Assembly (NCBI GenBank): GCA_013399015.1
Contig: VWZX01004673.1
Location: 248,733-312,732 of the forward strand
Length of the DNA stretch: 64,000 nt
DNA from: Galbula dea
Taxonomy: Eukaryota; Chordata; Aves; Piciformes; Galbulidae
Direction of reading: 5' to 3'
Of the stretch, positions 15,826 through 28,300 are shown one piece after another; the first letter of the stretch is position 1, and the number at the start of each line of letters is the position of its first letter. The translations under genes and the position numbers were made by a program. Under the pieces are notes generated by a model. It worked only from the letters and a program-made list of their open reading frames with translations, ran no database searches and had not been told where the DNA came from.

Positions 15826-16290
15826 CTTGCGGACCCCCTTGTAGATGTAAAAGTAGAGCTCTCGGCCCACATTGAAGCAGAGCCGGTCCCCGTTGCCGCT
15901 CTGGTCGTTGACGTTGACGAAGGAAACGCGGACCGGGTTGGAGCCCTGCGAGTTGAAGGGCACCCGGTTAGGCCGGCTGTACTCCGAATGGCTCAGCAGC
16001 TTGTACAGCCCTTCCCGGGTAGTGAACTGGGTCTTAATCTCGTTCATCTCCTTCCCTCCTCCCTCCGCCGCCATCTTGGAAAGGAGCATTCATCCTGCCC
16101 CAGTGCCCGGATGTAGCGCCACTGCGCAAACGCCGCCGCCGCCGGTTCTCGCGCAGCCCCGCGCGGAGGCGGCCACGCAAACGGCGTAAGGGGGAGGAGC
16201 GGCGGCGCCTGTTTACCGCGCGTCTGCGCACGCGCCGGGCTGCCCGCCCACGGAGAAGAGGCGGGGCCTGCTTAGGGTGGNACTGGGCAG
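15590..16290. promoter_or_regulatory. WDR20: CpG-island promoter of WDR20
   Basis: This is a sharp GC- and CpG-rich block in AT-rich surroundings, spanning WDR20 exon 1 and about 200 bases upstream on the minus strand. No TATA box is evident near the start codon, which fits a housekeeping promoter. One unresolved base lies at 16281, and sequence beyond about 16300 returns to ordinary composition. The boundaries are by eye. A bidirectional role is possible, but no plus-strand exon was identified. Confidence 0.75.
15826..16074 (-). CDS. WDR20: WDR20 coding exon 1 (N-terminal 83 codons)
   Basis: WDR20 is a WD40-repeat protein that binds and activates the USP12-UAF1 and USP46 deubiquitinase complexes. 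This exon encodes only the N-terminus, before most of the beta-propeller. The translation starts MAAEGGGKEMNEIKTQ, includes EYSRPNRVPFNSQGSNPV and ends in YFYIYKGVRK, which I recognise as WDR20 with only a few changes from the human protein. The start at 16074 is chosen because it matches the family N-terminus. An in-frame ATG 15 bases upstream (16089) would add MLLSK and is not expected. The exon is 249 bases, exactly 83 codons, and ends at a phase-0 donor AAG|GTACC. The open frame runs on past the donor only because the GC-rich intron happens to lack stops. The rest of the gene lies beyond position 1. Confidence 0.96.
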
Positions 16291-16299
16291 CCAATACGG

Positions 16300-19200
16300 G
16301 GTACTACAACTTTGGCTAAGCTCATGGGCTCGTTTGACTTGGCCCTGGCCGGCTTTGTCCTCAGGTTACTGCCGGCTCACCTGCAAGCTCCTGAAAGCCT
16401 GGTCAGACGGGGTTGATACATGTTGCTGGGAGAGTCCAATGGATAAGTCAGTTAAGAGACACCAAATACAAGTGTGCAGCTGCAGTTTGACGCTTCATGT
16501 CAAGGCCACTGTCCCTGAAGGAGGCAGAAACACCATCCCTCCAGCTCTGCAGCAGCCTCTAAACTGCCAGACGCACAGCCAGGCTGGGGGGTTTGACCTG
16601 AAATGTTAACCTGAAAAACTGGTTGTCAGATAACTCACTTCATTCTTCTGTTCATCATGCAACTATACAACCAGCTGTGTTGCACCATGAACCAGATCAT
16701 TGTCAGAAGGAAGTGGCAGAGTTGGAAAGGATTGTTTTCACTGGGCAGGGAGGCAGGACTGTTTCTTTTGGCAGCAGTTTCAGCTTAAAGAATTTGTCTA
16801 ACTACAGCCTCATTATTGACTCAAGCTAGTCTAAGCCTAATGTCCAACTGTAAAAAAAGGGGGCTTTGACCTCTCCTGTATCTTCAGGTGTGAATTTCCA
16901 TTACCTTCCTTGCATAAGTTCTAGTAATCGTGCAACCAAAAGATGAGTCAGATCCACTTGAAAACACACACACACAAAGAAATCACAGGTTCTCGAGTAA
17001 GCAAACTGTTGATCAGCAATCAGGCTGATCCAGCTCACCACAGAATTGCTAGAACCAAAATAAGGAGTTGGAAATGTGCAGCTAAGGGAAGGTAAGCAGC
17101 ACAGAGTTAGATCATCTTGTATTACCAATAAAAAACACTCTTTCAAGTATAGTTTCATGATGTAGCTGTGTTGCTTTAATGGGGCTGCTATCAAAGTTGT
17201 CCTGTTGTCTTCTTGACTGTGGCTGTCTCCTGTTGTGTTGCTGCTTCCTTCACCAGTAGCAGTGCTGATCTGACCTCATGAGAGCCATTTCTGAAACATA
17301 AATTAAAGAGGATTAAACTCTGCAAATGTGAAATGAATAGGGTTCAATGAAAAACACTGACAATGTAAGGGAGGGTACAGGAATGCAGAACTGGAGGGAA
17401 GTAGGACCTCCTTCTTTCCACTAGGTCAGCTCAGCTACAGAAGGCCACCCAGACTCCAGGGGGTTAAAGGGATTTAGTTTCAAATCACTTTAGTTCAAAG
17501 AGATTTAGTTTGCAGCTAAATACTGTCCTGCTGCTGACCATCAAAATATTAGTACAAGATAGCTGAGAGACACGAAACAGCTGAAGATCTTCAGGTTAAC
17601 TCATGCAGAATAGAGTATTTATCTGAGTGAGTATCTGAACAAGTACAGATAATTAAGCTTCCAAAAGGCTAAGTACTGAAGCCTTGCTTGAAATTCTTAA
17701 GATAAAGCCAATCAATAATGACCAATAGATCTTGTCAGCTTATCAACCAGCCCTGTGAGATGGTAAAAGCACATTAAGTAGGTGAGCAGACCTGCAGTTA
17801 TTTTAAGAATCATTTTCTCATAAGTGTTTCTTTCATGGGGAAATGTCATGAATGGATTTTCAGAGAGAAGGTCAGAATGTTTTAAGTCACCAAATGAAGA
17901 GCAGGAAATGCAAGGATCTTCAAATAGTAATAATAATAATGAAAACAGACAAGGATTTAACAACAACAACAGTGTTGCTCCAAACAGGCATACTTAGTAT
18001 ACCTTATTCATTACACAGTGACAACATTGGATAGATTACTTTGAGCAACAAGGCAGGAAATTTTGGTAGAGGGACTGTATGGAATGCAAATCATACTGAA
18101 ACCACAGCAGGCCATTTGTCATTGAAGGAATGAAAATTATCCAAAGAATAAACAAAGTGGATAAGTACCTGGTTATCAGCAGTACATGATGGTGCAGGAA
18201 GCCAAAGAACTGATGTAGTGTTTAACATTTACCAAGAAACATCAATAAAAGCTGCTGAGAGCTTCCAGAGAGAATCCAAGACAAATACTCATTTGAAAAA
18301 CACAGCTGCAAGTCACAAGGACACCATTGTACAGCCCCATCAACAATACTCATCAAACACTTGCTTAAAGAATGGGAAAAAACAGATTACAGAGACAAGC
18401 CTTGTGAAAAAAATCTCTGTACCACTTGTAAAGTCTTTCTGTTTCAAGCTAACCAAAGATGATAGTTCTGAAATGATCCTATGAGGACATCCCAAATGCC
18501 TTGTTCTGTATGCACTGCACAGCCAATAAATAGAAGTCAGTCAGAATCACAACTGTACCGCACCTTTAGGCTATACTGTGCCTTTACTTCTTGCAAGCGT
18601 TTTGACACATTGGAAAAGAGACACGAGCAAAATTTACAAGCACTAATAAAATAGTGTGGTCCTTAGAGACTTATTTATGCAGGGCATAAATTGGTCCTGC
18701 AGCTTTACAGGATGTGGTGTTAACAGTGCTTTTGCTGGCCACGAGGAAACCACAGCCTTAAAAATTAAACAAGTACAGTTACCAACAAAACTTTTCTATG
18801 CTTGAATTTGAATGCCATCTGTTACTTCCCAACAAGTGCATCAACTCATATTAGTGATGCTTTCACCAGCTTTTCTGAGCCAAATAAAAAAAATAGTGAC
18901 TACACCCATGTTGCATCATGGAAACAGAATTTATTCCAGCATGCACTGCCTGCAGATTATGAGGCAGGAATCAGGAGATAGTGCAGTGCCTGTCAACTAT
19001 AGTAGGTCTGTCAAGTCTTGCTTGGTCTTCTCATGCCAAAACCAATTTAAATATCCAGTGTAAGACTGGCTTAGCAGTCAAAAGAGTCAAAAGCTCTGCA
19101 ATGTGTCAAATTTTAACAGATTATGAATGTGTGTGAATTACTAACAGACAGAGGCATGCAGAAATATGTAAGTAACACAGCTCAACTGGTCAAAAGATTG

Positions 19201-20985
19201 ATGCTGGTGAGGAGAATGGCATGTTCCATTTAGTGTGGGGAGAAGAGAAATAATGGCAGTGTTGGAAATATATTTCCAATTACATTCACAGTCTTTAAAG
19301 TGTGTCTAACTTGCTTTCACCATTAGAAAATATTGGTTATGGCATGGTTAAATAGTTCCTTATTTGCATTAAAAATCTTTTCTTAACCACTACATACATT
19401 TAACACTAAATACATGAGATAATGCATTATGATATGTATTACAAAGTGAAAGGATGTTATCAAGTAAGTTCCTGCTATGCTAGAATACATTGCATGTTGT
19501 TTGTACTCTCATCCCTCCTCAAGAGCTGTGAAACATTTTGTTTTCATAGTTGAGGGGTTTCATTACTTAAAAATAAATGGATATTTTTAAAAACAAACAT
19601 TTGGATTGAAGAAGGCAGGGTAAAAGAAATATGCTTTGCAGTTGGGATTGGATGACAGTGAACTCAGCTGTGTCTTTGGAAGACCACATTTTGCAGTTTG
19701 CACTCAGCTCTCTGTAAGTTATCTCCTGAAGAGACCACCTTACTTCCATAGTGAAGAGCGCTGTTCTTGTCAACAACAGTTTTTATCTTGGAGACATAGC
19801 TGTCCTGGAAATTATGTTCTGTGAAGGTAAGACTGAGATAAGAATTTAATTTCAGTTCCATAGAAAGCCAGAGAGATTGGTTTGATATGCCTACAAATAG
19901 CTTGTTTTTCTAAGATGTGCTACAGCATTATCTACAGCATTATGTACCACTCACAACTCCCTAAACATGGAAGCCATCCATACATACAGTACTGCTGTAA
20001 TCCAGCTGAGGAATGACAGACATGTGAATAAGTAAGGTCTGATTTTTGGCCAGTATCAATAACTGAGCTTCTTACAAATCTGGAATTTCTAGGCAGTGAT
20101 GCTTATCAGTGCTGCAGGGTGAGAATGGAGTGCCATCAAGAAGGCCAAGAACACTCCTAATCTGCAATCTGCAACAGACTCTTGTGTGTTTTCAACTTAA
20201 GCAATGAAAGATTCAGTACATAAATGCTTCAAAATTATTTTCCCTTCCATCAGGATCAGCTATATTATTCAGCTAGTTTTCATTGGGAAGCCTGTGGTTA
20301 TCATGTTAGGATAATAGATGGTTTTTAATAGGTGCTGCAGGTCAGCCAAGCAACCTCTAGTTGGTTTGAGAAACAGTTAGTTAACAGTTATCCATGCAAG
20401 AAAAGCGGCTGCTGTTGTGTGATTTAAGACTCCCTGAGCAGAACAGGGAACAAGGAAAGCTGGGAAAGGTGTCCTTGAAAAGAACAAACTTTAAGAGCCA
20501 AGGACAGGGAAGCATTACCAGCCTAAAACAAAGAAGTAAGTTCTGAACCAAGAGTCTCTGGACATTTTGCACTTAAGAGAGGTATGTGCACAGATGTCTT
20601 AAATTTATCCTAGGTTCCTCAGTTTCCCACAGGTCATCATTAATGTGACATTACTTGTCTTTTGCCTCCATCTTTCTAGGACCAGATGCTAGGTATAACA
20701 GGATTTATGTAATTTCCCAGTAGCTGTTGAGTTGTTCGAGTTAAATGCCATCTGATGTCTATTTGTTCACTGTTACTTTCATTTTCATAAGTAGGTATAA
20801 TATGCTAAAATCAAATATAGGGTAGATACAGAATAACTCAGTGTATTTTCATCCTCTTTGATAGTAATAACAACAGAATCGCTTCTATTCTGCCGTGGTA
20901 GACTGTCGAGAACATCAGTCTGACATCTTTCACAGGCAATTACTTTCAATTTTCAAATATTAACTTCCCAATTTAATGATTTCTC
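16300..20985. other. Intergenic, no gene recognised
   Basis: This is AT-rich sequence between the WDR20 promoter and the first CR1 tail. The open frames are all under about 110 codons, overlap on both strands and show no family motif or coherent splice pattern. A short AAT-rich run occurs near 17924-17945. I see no RNA gene or mobile element that I can support. Confidence 0.5.
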
Positions 20986-20989
20986 ACAA

Positions 20990-21268
20990 GTAGTAAGTGA
21001 TAGGACTAGAGGAAATGGCCTCAAGTTGTTCTAGGCGAGTTTCAGATTAGATATTTGGGAGACTTTATTCTCTGAAGGGGTTATCAGGCATTGGAACAGG
21101 CTACCCAAGGAGGTGAGGGAATCACCATCCCTAGAAGTGTTTAAAAACTGTGTAGATGTGGTGGCTGGGGACATGGTTTAGTGGTGAGCATGGCAGTGTT
21201 GGGTGGATGGGTGGATGGTTGGACTTGATGGTCTTACAGGTCTTTTCCAACCATAATGATTCTGTGAT
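20990..21268 (+). mobile_element. CR1 LINE 3' fragment
   Basis: The segment reads as the 3' end of an avian CR1 retrotransposon. It has the conserved run gggttatcaggcattggaac, then a statement of the form aggctacccaaggaggtgag, a gatgggtggatgg region, ttggacttgatggtcttaca, and finally ttccaaccataatgattctg followed by the terminal ATTCTGTGAT-like motif. CR1 copies are usually 5'-truncated, as here. It lies about 800 bases upstream of the HSP90 pseudogene and has no coding capacity. Confidence 0.9.
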
Positions 21269-22101
21269 TTGACACAGAGGAGGACATTTGATAGATGCAC
21301 TGGCATGCAGGGATTTCCTGCTTTTTTTAAATCAGCCAACTAAAACTCTACTGTGATGCCTAAATATGTTCAGAGTCTCTTTGTGAAACTACATCTGGGA
21401 GATGGACTTAGGATCAGTCTCTGTATCACATGAAAAGGGAAAGCTGTGCATATTTATAAGCTTAAACCATTTTTTACAGCTTTTGGTTTTTTTTGTTTAA
21501 ACATAGAAAAATGCATAGTACCTAGGAATTGAAGACAACATGTATCCTTATGTTTTTATACACATGGTTCTATAGTTGTTTAGAGATTTAAAAAGAATTT
21601 TAAATAAACAAGCCTGATCTAACCTAGAGATTTCCTGAGACAGCTGTCAGTTTATGGGGAGGTGGTGAATGGTTGAATTGTTAAACACAGAATTCAGAGA
21701 AAATTATTGAAAAAATAACAAAACAAACCCACACCTTTTAGAAGGTTAAAAGTCCTATGCCATAAATACAAACATATATTGCACTCTATATATTTGTTAA
21801 GTATGACTTCTATAGAGAATATTTATATTTGTGTATTAGCCCCATCTGGTGAACTCTAACAGCATTGCAAACTAGACAGACTTCATGCTGAACTCTCATG
21901 TCCCAGCTCTTAAGATAGGTAGTAGGGCATACGCAGAGACCCACATTCCTCCCTTTGCTCACTGCAGCAACAGTGCAAGCACCAAGGAGAAATCCTCATT
22001 AGTGTATTATTAACACAGTTTCTACACTTCTATTTTGCTTTAGCAGATTATTCTTACAAGTTAGGGTGCTACTATCTTCATTTGCATTCAGAAACGTGAG
22101 G

Positions 22102-25100
22102 AGTTCTTTACTCCTGTTCAAACTGAAGATCAGATCAGCCAATTGGTGAAGAGAAGACTTTTGCCTTCCAGACTGAAATAGCTGCTTATCAACACTTTCT
22201 ATTCAAGCAAGAAAATCTGAGGGAGCAAGTTTGCAATTCACTGGTTGCAAGTAATCTAGCTAATTAATATGACTCAGCCAGTAAAACACTGCCCAAGTTC
22301 TTAAGCATATCCTGAGAATGCTCAAGCTTTCTGTTATGGTCTCTGGACAAAATCAGACTCGAGGCTGTGACTGATTCAAACAAGCTGGATCCTGGACTGC
22401 CTCGACGAGCACAATTGCACTCGGATTCAGGCACAGGATGACCAAAGCTGACCCCACTACTACTGTGAGGTCCAGCAGTGGAGCTGTAACAGAAACATTG
22501 CTCATGCTGATGTCTCCAGGACTGTTTAGTTTGGGGTCAGCTTCTTCTCTGCCTACCCAATTGGAAATGTGACTCTGCTCACAAAGCAAAAAGGCAGTAT
22601 GTCATCTTCAGTTCAAGGCTCTCTTGCTGTCATTGATAACAATACATGTTTGTGAAGAGAATTCACTGTTCTCTGTCTTATAGCTGGCTAATGTCAAGCA
22701 AACATATTGCAGAACAGCAGCAGGAGCACAAGTGCACAATCTGATATAGCAGTTTCTCTAGCTTTGGCAGAAAATTTGCCCTTGCTGGGTAATAACCAGT
22801 GACTGAATTTTGTATAGCAAGAGAATAAAGATGACATCACATAATACAGCACCATTGCTGCATTCCATTTTTAGTATGTATAACATTTAAAGAAAAAGAT
22901 CAAATAATGAATTTCTGCCTTATAACCTCCTTATAAAGTCCCTCTTGCAGTTTGTATGTTGCTGTGTACAGCTGTGCTTAATCAGAGTTTTGAAAACCAG
23001 GGAAAGTACACACTGAAATGATGTAATTGCTGTAGTTGTTGCATTTGTTGGAGCAGAGAATGGCTGTGTGTCAATGATGATTAAGATTTTCTTATTACAA
23101 TTATATTAACTCTTAATTCAGAAAAAGCTTGTTATTTGGCCACTAGTCCTACCACTAAAACTCTCAGATTTCACTCAAGGGGAACCCCATGACCATAGAT
23201 CAAAGATTATCCTAAATCCAAAGGAAGACCAGATAGAATATTTGGAAGAAAGGCAAATCAAAGAAATTGTGAAGAAGCATTCTCAATTCATCAGCTATCC
23301 AATTACATACTTTGTAAGTGCCTTGTTTGAGATGCTAATAGTACATGCTTTGAAACACTAGTTGCATACCTAATGTCCTCCCATCATTCCCAGATGCTAC
23401 TAGCACAACATTAACTAAGCTGTCTTTGTAATGTCAGCATTACTATTTACAAGAAGGACTGTGTATTACATGGTGTGATAATTTCTCAGTTTGTTTTCCC
23501 AATGATCTCCTTAAGAGTACAGTCTATGTAGGATATAGCTATACCACGTATCAGTCAAATCTAGATGCTGGGCTTCTCATTCACCAACCAAGAGGATGTC
23601 TTATAAAGCTAATATTTACATTAGTGAATATAGTAAGACACAGTCCAAGCTTTGGTTAAAATCTGGACTAATTGACAATGAAAATACATGTTTGTAGCTG
23701 AAGATTCTAATTATGCAGGTTAAGCAATAAACTCAGAATGTGAATTTTATACTGATCCATCCTACAGTTGTACATCTGGAGCCAAAGAAATCTCCTGACT
23801 GACTTAGATATGCTTCTGAAAGACACCTGGTTGGCACTGATTAATTAGTAATTCTGAGTTTTAAGCCACAGTTATTATGGCTGTAGTCCCAAAACTGAGA
23901 ACAGATAAGCAGAAGGCAATTTAGAAATATACTTCAAATGCCAGGTGTATCAGTATTATTTAATGAATGAATTCTACAAAACTGCAAAGCAGAGTTGAAA
24001 ATACTTCTCATATGACTCACAAGGATGTTTACTCTGCAAAAAGCAGTGCCGTGCAGGGAAGTCAATCAAGATGGAAATACCATGCAAATTAAAGAATGTA
24101 ATAGGAATGTGAAAGCAGAGATTTCTAGAGAAATGAATGGCCCACTGTAATTTTCTGTCTCAGGTAACTAAGGAGAAGGAAGCCAAGTCATCATCCCTAT
24201 CTTTGGTATAAATTTAGAACTGTATTTCTGTCAAATGAAACAAAGTTGGAACAGGTCTGCAGAATTACAGGTAAGAGAGATATTTCATTTTGAACAAATG
24301 CTCTGAGGAAACACAATTTTAGATAAGTTATTAGAAAGAGCAGCTATGCCCTGAGGAAAAAAAAGCAGAAAATCTCTTCTTTTACTATCCCAATCCTTTA
24401 CTGCCCCTTCCTGTGACTTACCTTCGTAGAGCTACTGTGAAAGACAGCCAGAACAAGGCACAGAAAAATAAAGAACTTTTCTGGTTAGAGTGAGCTTGCT
24501 ACTTTTATTTTAAACATTAGACATTTAAAAAGTAACTCAAATTTGACAAAATAAAGGTATTTTCACTATTCCAGGCATATCAGATCCAAACAAAGTGGAG
24601 ATGCAGAAATCCTGGGCTGTCAGCATCTGAAACAGTTTTAAGTATTGTCAATCACAGGACTCAATGCAACTCCCATCCAGGTGAAAGAGCCATTCTGGAG
24701 GGTCTTTCCTCTCTCTTGTTTTGTCTGTGATGAGAGAAAAAAGGCAGACATATCTCCTGGCAAGTATTAGCCAGTACCACTCTGATTAACAAATAACCTG
24801 GTGACTTCTAGTAACTCTAGTCTGTCCTACTTTCATAATGTAGAGCAGCTGCATGACACTGACATGCATATTAACTGGCTAAGAATACCCTAGGCTGAGC
24901 TGACTGCAAAGCAGGATTTCAGTATAAACAGCCAAGTTACTTCAGGAGATTTGCCTCAGTATGGTAGGAAACATCTCTTTGAAATAGATGAAAACTGACT
25001 TTCCCTCTAATTCATTATGCCTGGTTACTCTAGCCTACAGACAGATTTGTGTACGATTAATCAAGTATTTACAGAGCTCTTGACAAAACTGCTCAAAGTA

Positions 25101-25325
25101 CCTACTCATAGTCAGCTTTAATCAGAATTATCTTACTGCTACTTCTTTTTTCAGCATTCTTTTGTGGAGAAGAAGCTGGGATTCAGAGCTCTCCTGTTTT
25201 TTCACAAGAAATCTTTAGATCTGTCTGACACAGTAGGAAAATAACATTAAACTGTGCCTAAGCAGAGCATTTAACACGGATAGATGTGAAGCTTTAATCT
25301 GTGATTATCTGAAAGTACTCCACAA
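22102..25325 (+). pseudogene. Decayed tandem HSP90AA1 copy (unprocessed)
   Basis: Four blocks resemble HSP90AA1 coding exons in the right order and strand. Block A (about 22102-22250) matches the first coding exon, with tttgccttccag shared exactly and the INTFYS codons still legible after a deletion of about 15 bases. Block B (22340-22643) matches the second coding exon, with ctctggacaaaat at its start. Block C (about 23175-23310) matches the third. Block D (about 25159-25322) matches the fifth. Spacings (about 90, 530 and 1850 bases) resemble the working gene's introns, so this is not a retrocopy. Damage includes an acceptor AG changed to GG at 22338-22339, a one-base deletion in the DTGIGMTK codons, and in-frame stops in block D. 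The fourth coding exon (charged linker) and everything after the fifth were not found; a weak linker-exon candidate is near 24163. The working gene is 12 kb downstream. Confidence 0.9.
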
Positions 25326-25329
25326 CTTT

Positions 25330-28300
25330 AGTGCCTTGGTTTTTTTCTTAGCAGTGTTTCTCTAATAAAATGCGAGTATTGTCTGAAATATACATTATAA
25401 AAATTTCTAAATCTATTAACAATGTACTAAAGAGACTACCCAGAAATACACAGATTTAAACTATTTTCTTGACTTTTTTTATAGGTATAGGATACCAAAG
25501 ACTGTATCCTAAGTTTGAAATACTAGGAAGAAGGAGCTTCATGGACACACCTATTTTAAATGCTAATAATCTCCCTTCCTGAAAAATGTGGAACATGGAC
25601 TTGCAGATTTTTAAAATAGCTGAGACTTCTAAAACCTTTGTTGAAACATGAGAGATGAAAACTTTCAGATGAAACATGCAGATGAAAACAAGGCAGGCAG
25701 GGGCAGTGAGCATACAGACAAGCGTCATAATCCCACACCATCTGGACAAGCAGAGGAGAATTGGTCCAGTGATGTTTCACCCAACAGCTCAACGATCACC
25801 ACACACATCTGTAATAATGAGGTAGGTCCAGGAAGAAGCCAAAAAGTTAGGGCACCACGGCAAGACTGGGATCAGCAAAGTACAGGGGTGAACCCAGGCA
25901 CAGCTACAGCATAGCTCAGGCAAAGATCAAAGCCAAAGGCCTAGGCTTAATTGCAGCTCCTAACCTAAGATGGGAAACCCTCGGCCAAGGCTTCTCACAG
26001 CTCCTTCTCACACTGCTTCTTTCATAGTGGTCGGGTCCAAGGTAACTGTGTGATATCAGAGGTAGTTTTGAGCCATAATTTAAACTTAATATTTAACTAA
26101 AACTCTTCACTGCAAATTCTTTCTAGAAACAGGTTTATCACATTCTTTTCTGCATCAATTTTAGTGCAGATTCTGCAAGATTCTTCATTTCTTCCTATTT
26201 CTGTGCCCTCTCAAAAGTGGGATGGTTGAGCTTATTGCATGCTCAGTATCCTCAATAAAAATGTGTATTGATTTTTTTAACATAGTAGCTGCTTAGTAAA
26301 CCTACTTCCTCAACTCTTTAAACAACTGAAATTCCATTCACAATGAAATCTGAAGGTGTAAGTGACCTCCACATCAGATTGCTCTCACTCTTTCTTTGAA
26401 TCCTCTGATTTCTAAAGCAAACCTTTCTTTGAAGGTTGTTTCTTTGTTCCTGGGAACTGTGCTTAGAAGAACCAGCTGCTTTGGAGGTGTTCCTCAAGTA
26501 TGAAGGCCTTTTCAACAATTTTTATTCTTGCTTTTGCTGAAGGTATTAGAACAATTTGATCATAAAGATGTCTTCTTTATATAACATTATAACTTCTTGA
26601 TATAAAAGCTTCTTTATCCAAAAATATCCTTCCAGTACAGATAACTACAGGAATTACTTACCTCAGCAGCTGCTTACCTGCTCCTAGCTAGTACTTATCT
26701 GTACCTTAACTGTACCTTATCTAGGAGTAGAACTTACCTTCTGTGTGTCTGTTTAAAATGAATCTCAAATTTATTTCTTACTGTCAACATTTCTGTCATA
26801 TCTTAATTATCTAACTCATGAAATTGCATCTGTGTTCAATAAGTTGAAAAATAAATACTATCACATCAGGAACAAGTTAGTGAAGTACAAAATACGTCCT
26901 CTGTGACATAATTGCCAGTGGTACAAAGCTTCCTTGTTTTTTTTTTTAGTTTACAGTTAAGATTTTAGAGACTTTAGTTCTATTGTTTTGAAGGATAATT
27001 CTGTCACTAAATCTGCCACACCCACAAAACAAGATATGTAAGTGCTCCATACATACCCATACCTGCTAGTAAATATGCAACAGCATTTAGCTGTTACAGC
27101 TAACAAACCCACAACCTTTACTGTTACACTAAATCCAGTTCTTAGAACTTGAATATATACAGTGGAAAAAAGCATTAGATTTCTTCCCACGCTTGCTGAT
27201 GCTGAGGCTCTCTTAAGTTATTTTTCTGGTGATGTAACTCTGCCAGCACTGTAGTTTTTTAATGTTTCCATATGAAGTTTAGGATTTTGTTTGTCTATGG
27301 GGGCTTTTAGTCAAACCTCCTACTCTCTGGAAGAGCTTTTCCCTCAAGTTTCTTCTCCTTCTGAATTAAGGATTGAAACTTATTGAAATTAGAATTGAAA
27401 CTTATGCTTCTGAATGGAAAAAAGCTTTCAGCTACAGATAATAAAAGTTACAGCTGCCACCATACCTATTGTTCATCCTCCAAAGTTAGTATTTTTATGT
27501 CATTATTCCTGATTTAAGGGGGTTCTGATGCTCTACTGCCATTCTCCAAAGTAACTGTGTGTACTGGTTTTTGGTCCCATGCTAGACACAGACAGCACAT
27601 TTCAGCAAAGAGGTACTGCAGTCATCTTGCCATGCTCTTAACAGCAAAAAGCAGAACCAGGTTCTGGAAAGAAACTTGTAACTCTGTGGAAGACAAAGTG
27701 ACTTGCATCACAAAGTTTGCCCAGGTATAATTCTTTCTTTGTCCATACAATTTCAGCTAACAAGTGCATAATTATGGATTTATTCTGGCAAAGTATAAAT
27801 TATGATATAAGGTACAAGACTATAAAGATAGCTCCAGTGACAAGGGAATATTAAGAAGAGAACCAATTTAAAATATCAAACTGTAGTTGTTATAAACTTA
27901 ATCTATTTATTTTGTAACAAACAGCATATAAACTAATTTATTATAAGATTAAACCATTATTCTGGGGCCTTGTTAACATTCCATGAGTCTATGCCTTTCT
28001 GTGCTCGTTCTCTCAGCCTTTCTCTACAGCTGAGTTTTTATTATAATTGACATTTGTTAGGAGTGGAATTGTTAACTTTCGCTAGACAAAATATATTATT
28101 GTTTAACAGGTTAAATCTCTTCAGAATTCCTTCTTCAAGCAATGACTCCGACAGTTATCACACTCCCCAGCACATCCTTGAAGAACCAGGAACTTTCCGG
28201 AGAGATGTGTACACACTGCCCTCGGTCCATACAATGTCTGTTGCCACCTACAGTTCAAAAGGACAACTACATTTCATGAGGTTGATCACGTTCTCTGCCT

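Noticed and set aside
24150..24240. Possible pseudogene counterpart of the HSP90AA1 linker exon (caggtaactaaggagaaggaagcc)
   Set aside because: The position fits and there is a short resemblance to gtggagaaggaacg, but too few bases match to claim it; left out of the exon blocks.
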